Shown here: one piece after another, positions 32,563-40,632 of the stretch
Layout of the letters: every line of letters starts with the position of its first letter
How positions within the stretch are numbered: the stretch's first letter is position 1
From: DAIOXA01 sp050949165
GTDB taxonomy: Bacteria > Bacillota > Proteinivoracia > UBA4975
Direction: 5' to 3'
Length of the DNA: 64,000 nt
Assembly: GCA_050949165.1 (NCBI GenBank)
Contig: JBMNFF010000001.1
Location: 248,001 to 312,000 of the forward strand
Program-made: the position numbers and the translations under genes
The notes under the pieces: model-generated
The model's database searches: none
Seen by the model: only the letters and a program-made list of their open reading frames with translations
Told to the model about the DNA's origin: nothing

Positions 32563-33521
32563 AGGAATGTTCTTTAATTGAACTAGACAATGGCGAAGCA
32601 GTTGCAGTCCTGGGGACCCAAGACAGAAATTTGAACCTCTTTGCCAGGAGTTTTGGCGTCAATCTGGTCCAGAGGGACGAGGGGTTGCTGATTACGGGTC
32701 CGTCTCCCAACAAAGAATGTGCGAAAGAGTTTTTGGAACAAATTCTCGGCATCATCCGTGCCGGTCATTTGCCCAGCTTTGAAGAAATGCAGTACATGGT
32801 CGAAAACTTCAAAAAGAACCATGAGGATCATCGGGTCTTTTACAAGGAAGAAATCCTGATTACGCCCCGGGGCAAGAAGATCTTCGCCAAGACCAGCGGC
32901 CAGCACAGCTATATTCAAGCCATCAAAAAGAATGACCTGGTCTTTGGCATCGGCCCGGCTGGGACAGGCAAGACCTATTTGGCCGTGGCCATGGCTGTCA
33001 AGGCCCTGAAGGAACGGGAAATTGCCAAGATCATCCTGACCCGTCCCGCCATCGAGGCGGGAGAGCGCCTGGGCTTTTTGCCCGGGGACTTGCAGGACAA
33101 GGTGGATCCTTACCTGCGTCCCCTTTATGACGCCCTCTTGGAGTTTTTGGGGGTGGATATATACCAAAAGTATATGGAAAAGGGTATAATTGAGGTTGCC
33201 CCCCTGGCGTACATGCGGGGGAGGACGCTGAACGACGCCTTTATCATCCTGGATGAGGCTCAGAACACCACGCCGGAACAGATGAAGATGTTCCTGACTC
33301 GTTTTGGCTTTGGTTCCAAGGCCATCGTCACCGGCGACATTACCCAGATCGACCTGCCCCGGGAGACGGTGTCCGGGCTGCGCCAAGTCATGGGCATCCT
33401 CCGGGGAATTGAGGGCATAGAGATCGTCCAGCTGGACGAGACAGATATCATCAGGCATCGCCTGGTGGCGGACATCGTGCGCGCCTATGCCCGGCATGCC
33501 AATAAGAAAAAAGTGAGGTGA
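32559..33521 (+). CDS. phoH: PhoH-like ATPase (YbeZ type)
   Basis: Cytosolic ATPase of 320 residues thought to act with YbeY in RNA metabolism. Walker A GPAGTGKTYLAVAMAV near residue 130, Walker B IILDEAQNTTPEQMK near 230, plus RPAIEAGERLGFLPGDL. It starts with TTG overlapping the yqfD stop (TTGA) after GGGGGGAAG. The N-terminal part carries a KH-like region. Confidence 0.94.
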   Translation: MKECSLIELDNGEAVAVLGTQDRNLNLFARSFGVNLVQRDEGLLITGPSPNKECAKEFLEQILGIIRAGHLPSFEEMQYMVENFKKNHEDHRVFYKEEILITPRGKKIFAKTSGQHSYIQAIKKNDLVFGIGPAGTGKTYLAVAMAVKALKEREIAKIILTRPAIEAGERLGFLPGDLQDKVDPYLRPLYDALLEFLGVDIYQKYMEKGIIEVAPLAYMRGRTLNDAFIILDEAQNTTPEQMKMFLTRFGFGSKAIVTGDITQIDLPRETVSGLRQVMGILRGIEGIEIVQLDETDIIRHRLVADIVRAYARHANKKKVR

Positions 33522-33526
33522 GGTCG

Positions 33527-35662
33527 GTGAACAAGTTCTTGGATAAGTTCTTGCCCCTGACTAAAATCAAAGAATTTTCCCGTTCCCCCTGGTTTCGGGT
33601 TGTCCAAGGGCTTGTCCTCTACCTTGCCCTGTTGGCCACCGTGGCCTTTGGAATTCTCCCCAGGCAAATTGCCTTGGAAGTAGGTCAGATCTCTCCCGAA
33701 ACCATCTATGCTCCCCGGACTGTTACCGACCATGCAGCCACCAGCCTGGCCAGAACCCGGGCTGCCGAGCAGGTTGAAGATATCTACCTCTGGGATCTCT
33801 CGGCAGAGCAAAGGGTGATTGCAGAGGTTACCGGCATCCTCAGGGACTTAGCGGCATTGCCTCGGCCCGACTTGGATACCCCGGACGAAGGGGAAGAGGT
33901 CCCCAGCACTGAAGAGGTGGCCCAAGGATTTCTCGAGGAGTACCCCGAGTTGGATATGGAAACAGTTCTGGCCCTGCTGGCTCTGCCCCAGGAAACCGTG
34001 GAGCACGGCGCCGAGCTGACGGCCAGCCTCATCAGCGCCAGCATGCAGGAAGGCGTCAAGGCCCAGGAAGTTGAGGAGCATGTTGCCAAAATATCCAATG
34101 AACTCCTTCAGGCTCAACTCAACCCCGTGCTGCGGGAGCTGATTTTTCCTAGACTGGAGACTCACTTTACCCACAACCGCACCTACTCGGAAGAAGATAC
34201 CGAAAACGCCCGGCGCCGGGCCCGGGATGCGGTGGAAGAAATCAAAATTCTCAAGGGCGCGAAGATCATCGACAAGGGCGAGACCGTTACCGAAACGCAA
34301 ATATCCCAGCTCTACGCCCTGGGCATGCTTCATACCAGCGTCGCCTACGGATATTACCTGGGTTTGGCAGGAATCCTGCTCTGTATCTTTTCAGCCTGGG
34401 GTTACTTCTTGTACAAATTCCGCCCCAATATCTTTAACCACCCTTCAAAACTGTGGCTTGTGGGCTTAATAGTCCTCATCACCCTGTGGGCGGCAAAACT
34501 CTTTGGCGGCATCCTCTTCGATGCCGGTTCCCCCTATCTGATACCCATGAGCATGGCCGCCCTGCTTCTGACAATTGTCTTTGATGTCAATATGGCCCTC
34601 TTTTTCGGATCGTCTCTTTCCCTGATCATCGCCATCATGGCAGGCAACGAAATGAGCACCATGGTTGTCGCGCTGATTGGCAATGTCGTCGGCGCCTATA
34701 GCGTCACCCAGGTAAACCAGCGTTCTGATCTGACCCGAGCCGGTCTCTATGTGGCCGCTGCCAACACCCTGGTTATCCTGGGCCTAATCCTGACTGGGGA
34801 TGGGTTGGCCCTGACCCAGTCATCCCTGCAGAAGGCCCTGGTGGATGTTGCCATGGGCGTTGGCGGCGGTATTCTCGCCTCGGTCCTGGCCATCGGCCTC
34901 CTGCCCTTCTTTGAGGTTGCCTTTGGCATCACCACTTCGGTTCGCCTCCTGGAGTTGGCCAATCCCAATCAAAAGCCCTTGAAGCGCTTGCTCCTGGAAG
35001 CGCCGGGGACCTATCATCACAGCATCCTGGTGGGCAATCTGGCAGAAGCGGCGGCGGAAGTGGTGGGAGCCGACCCGGTACTTGCCAGGGTCGGCGCGTA
35101 CTACCACGATATCGGCAAGCTGACGCGGCCGTACTTCTTTATCGAAAACCAGTTTCAGGGCAACAACCCTCATGACAAAATTCCGCCCAGCCTCAGCAGT
35201 ATGATCCTGACGGCCCACGTCCGGGGCGGAGTCGAGTTGGCCAATCAGTACAAATTGCCGCAGGTCATAAAGGATATCATCCAGCAGCACCATGGCAATA
35301 CCCTCATCGGCTTCTTTTACCACCGCGCCGTGGCTGAGCGGGGCAGTAAAGATCACCTTCTGGAAGACAAGTTCCGCTATGACGGGCCCAAACCTCAATT
35401 CAAAGAGGCGGGAATCATCATGTTGGCAGATTCTGTGGAAGCGGCGGTACGCTCCCTTTCCCAGCCCAATCAATTCCGAATCCAGAACATGGTGGCCAAA
35501 ATAGTCCGGGATAAGCTCTCCGACGGTCAATTGGACGAATGCGACCTGACCCTCAAGGACTTGAGTTTAATTTCCGACGCCTTTGTCCGGGTGCTGACAG
35601 GCATCTATCACAAGCGCATAGCCTACCCCACTGAGCAGGATTTGGCAAAGTTAGGATCATAA
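33527..35662 (+). CDS. pgpH: PgpH-type 7TM-HD phosphodiesterase (YqfF)
   Basis: Membrane cyclic-di-AMP phosphodiesterase family; 711 residues. One N-terminal membrane segment, a large extracellular 7TMR-HDED domain (~50-270), seven membrane helices (~275-470) and a cytoplasmic HD domain with TYHHSILVGNLAEAAAE and the metal-binding YYHDIGKLTRPYFF. GTG 33527 has GAGGTGAGG upstream, GTG 33518 overlaps that site. The signalling substrate is inferred from the family. Confidence 0.93.
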   Translation: MNKFLDKFLPLTKIKEFSRSPWFRVVQGLVLYLALLATVAFGILPRQIALEVGQISPETIYAPRTVTDHAATSLARTRAAEQVEDIYLWDLSAEQRVIAEVTGILRDLAALPRPDLDTPDEGEEVPSTEEVAQGFLEEYPELDMETVLALLALPQETVEHGAELTASLISASMQEGVKAQEVEEHVAKISNELLQAQLNPVLRELIFPRLETHFTHNRTYSEEDTENARRRARDAVEEIKILKGAKIIDKGETVTETQISQLYALGMLHTSVAYGYYLGLAGILLCIFSAWGYFLYKFRPNIFNHPSKLWLVGLIVLITLWAAKLFGGILFDAGSPYLIPMSMAALLLTIVFDVNMALFFGSSLSLIIAIMAGNEMSTMVVALIGNVVGAYSVTQVNQRSDLTRAGLYVAAANTLVILGLILTGDGLALTQSSLQKALVDVAMGVGGGILASVLAIGLLPFFEVAFGITTSVRLLELANPNQKPLKRLLLEAPGTYHHSILVGNLAEAAAEVVGADPVLARVGAYYHDIGKLTRPYFFIENQFQGNNPHDKIPPSLSSMILTAHVRGGVELANQYKLPQVIKDIIQQHHGNTLIGFFYHRAVAERGSKDHLLEDKFRYDGPKPQFKEAGIIMLADSVEAAVRSLSQPNQFRIQNMVAKIVRDKLSDGQLDECDLTLKDLSLISDAFVRVLTGIYHKRIAYPTEQDLAKLGS

Positions 35663-35675
35663 AGGGGATGAAATA

Positions 35676-36116
35676 ATGCAGCTCTCCATATGGTACGAAA
35701 ACGAGGACATCCCCAGCCATTGCCGGGAGGGGATGGAGGGGATGTTGGCAAGAATTGCGCCGGCTATTGCCAATGCGGTGGATGTGCCGGTGGATTCCGA
35801 GAACTATCACATCATCCTCACCTCCCAGGACTATATTCGCAGGCTGAACCGGGACTTTCGCTGCAAGGACTGTGTTACCGATGTCCTGAGTTTTCCTCTG
35901 GGCAGCGAAGAAGAGATCACCGGAGAAATCTACATCTGCTGGGACAGGATCAACTCCCAGGCTTCCGAATACGGCCACTCCTGGCAAAGGGAATTCTCTT
36001 ACCTGTTGGTGCACGGCATTCTGCACCTCTTGGGCTTTGAACACGGCGATGAGCCCAATCCCGCCATGCGGGAACTGGAGGAAAAGATCCTTGAGCACAT
36101 GGGGATGGGGAGGTAA
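35676..36116 (+). CDS. ybeY: endoribonuclease YbeY
   Basis: Metal-dependent RNase for 16S rRNA 3'-end maturation; 146 residues. The zinc motif HGILHLLGFEH is present in the C-terminal third; VTDVLSFPLG precedes it. ATG 35676 after AAGGGGATGAAATA. It is followed by dgkA after 5 bp. Confidence 0.95.
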   Translation: MQLSIWYENEDIPSHCREGMEGMLARIAPAIANAVDVPVDSENYHIILTSQDYIRRLNRDFRCKDCVTDVLSFPLGSEEEITGEIYICWDRINSQASEYGHSWQREFSYLLVHGILHLLGFEHGDEPNPAMRELEEKILEHMGMGR

Positions 36117-36121
36117 GAGGC

Positions 36122-36481
36122 GTGGGGGCGAAATCTCTTTGGGATAGTTTTAAGTATGCCGGTCAGGGCATTGCTTACAGCTTCCGCACCCAGCGCAATT
36201 TCCGCATCCACTGTCTGGCGGCTTTGCTCCTGGTGGTCCTCCTCTTGGTCTTTGACTTCGCCGTGTGGGAAGTTCTCTTCCTGCTTTCGGCCGCCTTTGC
36301 CGTGCTGATCAGCGAGCTGATCAACACCGCCATTGAAAAAACCATCGACCTGTACACTTCCAAGTATCATCACCTGGCCAAAACCGCAAAGAATTGCGCG
36401 GCAGCCGCGGTGCTTTTGGCTGCCTTATATGCTGTAATTGTGGCTTTTTTTGTCCTGGTGCCCAAACTAATTGAGTTTTGA
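36122..36481 (+). CDS. dgkA: DgkA-type diacylglycerol/undecaprenol kinase
   Basis: Small membrane kinase, 119 residues, three helices. Gram-positive members phosphorylate undecaprenol. The signature ELINTAIEKTIDL and the N-terminal GIAYSFRTQRNFRIH are present. GTG 36122 follows GGTAAGAGGC. In B. subtilis cdd follows directly; here two DUF881 genes intervene. Confidence 0.93.
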   Translation: MGAKSLWDSFKYAGQGIAYSFRTQRNFRIHCLAALLLVVLLLVFDFAVWEVLFLLSAAFAVLISELINTAIEKTIDLYTSKYHHLAKTAKNCAAAAVLLAALYAVIVAFFVLVPKLIEF

Positions 36482-36493
36482 GGGGGGTAAATT

Positions 36494-37534
36494 ATGCGCC
36501 CGGGAATTCGCTTGCTCTACATCACCATGGGACTGGCATTGGCGCTTGGCGTCTTTTTGGTGGTTAATTCCCTGGGGCTCATTCAATTCGGGGGGGGAGA
36601 GTTTCAAACTGCCAAAAATTACGCCTTGAGCCTTTTGGAGCACAATCTCAATCTGGCTCGCGAATTGGGAATCCCCAGAGACGATACCCGCGTCAATCTG
36701 GCCTATCTTCGCCTGGAAGATTCGGTAAGCAAGGCTGCTACTCCCGAAGAACTGTACCACCTGGTGTTGACGGAAATGAAGAAGTTCGAGCAGACCATTC
36801 GCGAACAGGCTCTCTTTAACCTCACCAACTGGCTGGACTGGGTAATCAATCAAGATCCCAACCTGCCATCCCTGGACCAATCCGCAGAGGTTAAAATCAG
36901 CTTTCTGGCCGACAAGACCATTGCCATCGAAGGCGGCGAAATCCTGGCCCAAGAGACCTTGGACAAGATAACCGCCTACACCCTGCCAGCGGAATTGGGT
37001 TTTCAGACAGTGTCCATAGCTGTGGAACAGGCGGATGGATTGGTGATGACCCGGGTCAAGGAGCCTATGATTGAAGAAGATCCCCTCACCCACATGCAGA
37101 ATCAGTACAAGTCCCTGGAACAAGAGTACAACAATATGAGGGCTGTAGCCGGGTATTCGGAAATGTTGGGTCCCGGCCTGATTATCTCCCTCATGGATGC
37201 GGAGGACGACCTGATCTACGATGAAAATAACATCATTCACGATGTAGATGTCCAGGAAGTGGTGCACCTGCTGTGGGCAGGCGGCGCCCAGGGCATCGCC
37301 GTGGGAGAACGTCGCCTGGTGGCCAACAGTTCCATCCGCTGCGTGGGCGGGCCGATCCTGGTCAATTACGACCCAATCCCGGTAAAGCCCCTGGTCATCA
37401 AGGCTGTGGGGGATCCCCAGGCCATGATGGAATATTTGGAACCCCTCTTCAGCTATTATTCAAATGTCCGCAACCTGCGGGTCTCCGTGGAATCTGTCCC
37501 AGATTTGCACTTGCCCGGCAAGTCCTTGCCATAG
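36494..37534 (+). CDS. DUF881 family membrane protein (first of two)
   Basis: Protein of 346 residues: one membrane segment (~8-27), a ~170-residue region of low similarity to anything I know and a DUF881 domain (from LEQEYNNMRAVAGY to the end) with GPGLIISLMDAED, HDVDVQEVVHLLWAGGAQGI, SSIRCVGGPILVN and LPGKSLP. DUF881 proteins (YlxW/YlxX) normally sit near division genes; their role is unknown. ATG follows GAGGGGGGT. It is 15 bp from its paralogue. Confidence 0.82.
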   Translation: MRPGIRLLYITMGLALALGVFLVVNSLGLIQFGGGEFQTAKNYALSLLEHNLNLARELGIPRDDTRVNLAYLRLEDSVSKAATPEELYHLVLTEMKKFEQTIREQALFNLTNWLDWVINQDPNLPSLDQSAEVKISFLADKTIAIEGGEILAQETLDKITAYTLPAELGFQTVSIAVEQADGLVMTRVKEPMIEEDPLTHMQNQYKSLEQEYNNMRAVAGYSEMLGPGLIISLMDAEDDLIYDENNIIHDVDVQEVVHLLWAGGAQGIAVGERRLVANSSIRCVGGPILVNYDPIPVKPLVIKAVGDPQAMMEYLEPLFSYYSNVRNLRVSVESVPDLHLPGKSLP

Positions 37535-37549
37535 GAAAGGGTAGAGAAT

Positions 37550-38587
37550 ATGGATAAGAGAAACACGCGCATTCTCCTGGTTTATGTGACGCTGGCCTTG
37601 GCGATAAATATCTTTTTGGCGGCTGCCCATATCGACTGGGCAAAATGGGGCGACAGGCCCAATCTTGACTTTTCCAAGGACTTTGCCAACGACATTGTCC
37701 TGGCCATGCAAGAATTGGCGGTTGACCTGGGCGTTGCCGAAAAGGCCAATATCAAGCAGGCCCTGGCCAAACTGCATTATGATGTCTATCTGGCGGCAAA
37801 CAGCAAAGAGCTGGCGGGAATAATCCAGAACACCGCCAGCGACACCCGGGATTTGATCGTCGCTGAGTACGTCAATTCCAGCGCCGAGCAAGTCCTCAAG
37901 ATTCTCAACGAGGCCCCGGAGGTTCAGGCCGCCAGGGCAAAGACAATTATAAAAATAGAACCCCGGCGGGAGGGGGGCTATCGGGTGGCCGAACCCCACG
38001 ACCTCAGTGCGGAAACTCTGGCGCAACTGGGGAATCTCAGCACCCTGTTCAGTATCGATGTCTTCCGGGAAAATTATGCCGATTACCTGGCCCTGACCTC
38101 CATGCAAATCGAAATCGAAGAGGGCACGGCCCGCAGAGTTGTCCCCAGCAGCGATCAGGACACCATCAAGTACTGGGAGCGGGAAATCCAGAACCTGCGC
38201 AATGAATACAGGAGGGTAACCCGACTGGCGGGCCTGGCTGAAGCCTCCGGCCCCGGGATTACAATAACCCTCCGGGACAAGTACTTCCCCATGGAAGCTG
38301 GCGACCTGCGCAGGATCGTCAGCGAGATCTACTCTGCAGGGGCTACAGCCATCTCCATCAACGGGCAACGCCTGGCTGTAAACAGCTTTATCATCGACGA
38401 GGATGCGGGAATTTGCATTGACGGAACTCTCATCGATACCAATCCCGTGGAAATCCAGGCCTTGGGCGATCCCCAGACCCTGTTTACCGGTATCGACTTG
38501 CTCTTCAGCGTCGTCTTCAAGGACATGTTCTATGTCAGCATGGAGAGCCATGAGGACCTTATCCTTCCCGGCAAAGTAATTCAATGA
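37550..38587 (+). CDS. DUF881 family membrane protein (second of two)
   Basis: Protein of 345 residues with the same plan as the upstream gene: membrane segment (~8-24), unassigned extracytoplasmic region, then DUF881 domain (LRNEYRRVTRLAGLAEASGPGI..., IVSEIYSAGATAISINGQRL, LGDPQTLF, LPGKVIQ). The two share domain order and length but are clearly diverged, so the duplication is old. ATG 37550 follows GGAAAGGGTAGAG. cdd follows after 13 bp. Confidence 0.82.
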   Translation: MDKRNTRILLVYVTLALAINIFLAAAHIDWAKWGDRPNLDFSKDFANDIVLAMQELAVDLGVAEKANIKQALAKLHYDVYLAANSKELAGIIQNTASDTRDLIVAEYVNSSAEQVLKILNEAPEVQAARAKTIIKIEPRREGGYRVAEPHDLSAETLAQLGNLSTLFSIDVFRENYADYLALTSMQIEIEEGTARRVVPSSDQDTIKYWEREIQNLRNEYRRVTRLAGLAEASGPGITITLRDKYFPMEAGDLRRIVSEIYSAGATAISINGQRLAVNSFIIDEDAGICIDGTLIDTNPVEIQALGDPQTLFTGIDLLFSVVFKDMFYVSMESHEDLILPGKVIQ

Positions 38588-38600
38588 GGAGTGGGGTACA

Positions 38601-39002
38601 GTGGAAAAAAGCTTAAGGGATGAATTGATTCGCCAGGCCCTGGCGGCCAAGGAATTTGCCTACGCTCCATATTCTGGCTACCGGGTCGGCGCAGCTGTCC
38701 TCGGCAAAGGGGGTAAAATATACCGGGGATGCAATATCGAAAACGCTTCCTACGGCCTGACCAATTGCGCCGAAAGGTCAGCTCTGTTTAACGCCATTTC
38801 GGAAGGCGAAAGAACCTTCGTCGGTCTGGCCGTTGCCGTGGACGGAAAATTGCCGGCTTCACCCTGCGGCGCCTGCCGCCAAGTAATCCGGGAATTCTTT
38901 GCCGACGATACCGAGATCTTCTTGGTCAACGAAGAGGGCGAAGCCAGGACCACCACCATCAAAGAGCTGCTCCCCGGCGCCTTTACCGATGACTACATGT
39001 AG
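38601..39002 (+). CDS. cdd: cytidine deaminase
   Basis: Deaminates cytidine and deoxycytidine to uridine in nucleoside salvage; 133 residues. Zinc and catalytic motifs NCAERSAL and PCGACRQV are present, with the substrate loop YSGYRVGAAVL near the N-terminus. GTG 38601 follows GAGGAGTGGGG. 13 bp to era. Confidence 0.95.
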   Translation: MEKSLRDELIRQALAAKEFAYAPYSGYRVGAAVLGKGGKIYRGCNIENASYGLTNCAERSALFNAISEGERTFVGLAVAVDGKLPASPCGACRQVIREFFADDTEIFLVNEEGEARTTTIKELLPGAFTDDYM

Positions 39003-39015
39003 CGAGGAGATTTGC

Positions 39016-39873
39016 GTGTTCAAGAGTGGCTTTGTTGCAGTAACAGGCTTGGCTAATGCAGGTAAATCCACAATTATCAACAGCCTCCTTCAGGAGCGCC
39101 TGCTCATAACCTCCAGCAAGAGGCAAACCACCAGGAAACATGTCCGCTGTATATTGACCGGAGAAGACTATCAGATGGTCCTGGTGGATACCCCCGGGCT
39201 GCATCAACCCAAGAACAAACTGGGCGAGTTCATGATCAAAGAGATTAAGACTGCCCTGGAAAACTGTGACGTCATCCTTTACATCCTGGATGCCACCCGT
39301 CCCCAGCCCATCCTGGAAGGGACAGGCAAGCAGCCGGTTATCCTGGCCCTGAACAAAACAGATTTGCTTTCTCCTGAAGCGGTCCAGGCCCTGGTGGAAC
39401 AATTCCAGGAGGACCCCCGCTTCGACGCCGTCATCCCGGTATCAGCCCTGGCCAAAGACAATCTTCAGCTGCTCATCGATACCGTCAAGGAGTACCTGCC
39501 TCCGGGCGATATGCTCTATCCCGAGGACCAGCTCATGGACAGCAATTACAGGTTCCTGGCTTCGGAGCTGATTCGCGAGCAGGCCTTAATGCACCTGGAG
39601 GAGGAAGTGCCCCATGGCATCGCCGTGGACATCGAAGAGTTCTCCGAAGGCGATGACCAGGCGCGGATTGCCGCCAGCCTCATCGTGGAACGCGATTCCC
39701 ATAAGGGAATTGTCATCGGGAAGGGCGGCAGTATGCTAAAAAGAATCGGCCAGGGAGCCCGCCTGGAAATTCAAAATCTGCTGGGCGTGCCGGTGCACCT
39801 GAAATTATGGGTAAAGGTCCGGAAAAATTGGCGCAAAGATCCCAATCAGTTAAAATGGCTGGGGTATAAGTAA
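39016..39873 (+). CDS. era: GTPase Era
   Basis: GTPase for 30S assembly that binds the 3' end of 16S rRNA; 285 residues. G1 GLANAGKSTI, effector region KRQTTRKHVR, G3 DTPG, G4 NKTD, and a C-terminal KH domain with GIVIGKGGSMLKRIG. GTG 39016 follows GAGGAGATTTGC. It ends with its stop directly before the recO ATG. Confidence 0.96.
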   Translation: MFKSGFVAVTGLANAGKSTIINSLLQERLLITSSKRQTTRKHVRCILTGEDYQMVLVDTPGLHQPKNKLGEFMIKEIKTALENCDVILYILDATRPQPILEGTGKQPVILALNKTDLLSPEAVQALVEQFQEDPRFDAVIPVSALAKDNLQLLIDTVKEYLPPGDMLYPEDQLMDSNYRFLASELIREQALMHLEEEVPHGIAVDIEEFSEGDDQARIAASLIVERDSHKGIVIGKGGSMLKRIGQGARLEIQNLLGVPVHLKLWVKVRKNWRKDPNQLKWLGYK

Positions 39874-40611
39874 ATGCGTTTGGAAAAAATCCTGGGCTTT
39901 GTCATCTATACCTTTCCCTTGGGGGAAGCCGACCAAATCATCACCTGCTTTACCAGCGCCGGCAACCTGGAGAAATTTGTCGCCAAGGGCAGCCGCAAAG
40001 TAAAGAGTCGCTTTGCCGCTTCGGTGCAGCTCTTTAACCTGGGGGAGTACATTATTTACCGGGGAAAGGGGCTGCCCTATTTGCGCCAGGCTGCCATCGT
40101 CGACAGCTTCCCGGCCATTCGCCGCGACTGGCAAAAGAGCGGCGCAGCCTTTGCCGTTATGGAACTGTGTCGGCTCCTCCTGGGTGAACAGGCGGGAGAA
40201 GCCGAGGCCTTTAAGTTGGCTTTGGCCTACATGTATCATCTCAAGACCGCCGCCTACCATCCCCTGACCTTCGACGCCTTCCGCCTGCAATTTGCCGCCA
40301 GCCTCGGCTATGCTATGTCCTTTGACCGGTGCGCCGTCTGCGGACAAGTCGCTAAAACCGGCAGCCTGGTCTGGAGGCGGGGGGGCCTGGTCTGTCCTCG
40401 CTGCCGCCCAGGGGGCGGCGCAGTGGGAGAGCGGCTGCCGGCCCTGTTGACAGCCCTGCAGACCCGGGGATTTGCCGAGATAGATTCTCTGGAAGTGGCA
40501 GACTCCCTCAAGCAGGCCTGTGCCAAAGCCGTAGACTCTCTTATATTTTGGCTGAGCGAGGGAAAGACTAAAGCACAGGCTTTCCGCACTTTGTTTGAGG
40601 ACGGCTTTTAA
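39874..40611 (+). CDS. recO: DNA repair protein RecO
   Basis: Recombination mediator that loads RecA together with RecR; 245 residues. N-terminal OB fold (LGFVIYTFPLGEADQIITCFT) and a zinc finger CAVCG...CPRC near residue 150-170. ATG immediately follows the era stop, so they are coupled. Confidence 0.94.
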   Translation: MRLEKILGFVIYTFPLGEADQIITCFTSAGNLEKFVAKGSRKVKSRFAASVQLFNLGEYIIYRGKGLPYLRQAAIVDSFPAIRRDWQKSGAAFAVMELCRLLLGEQAGEAEAFKLALAYMYHLKTAAYHPLTFDAFRLQFAASLGYAMSFDRCAVCGQVAKTGSLVWRRGGLVCPRCRPGGGAVGERLPALLTALQTRGFAEIDSLEVADSLKQACAKAVDSLIFWLSEGKTKAQAFRTLFEDGF

Positions 40612-40632
40612 GTTTTCATAGGAGAGAGCAAA

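Noticed and set aside
37460..38650. Minus-strand frame (396 codons) opposite the second DUF881 gene
   Set aside because: The plus frame has SD, operon spacing and family match; the minus frame has none.
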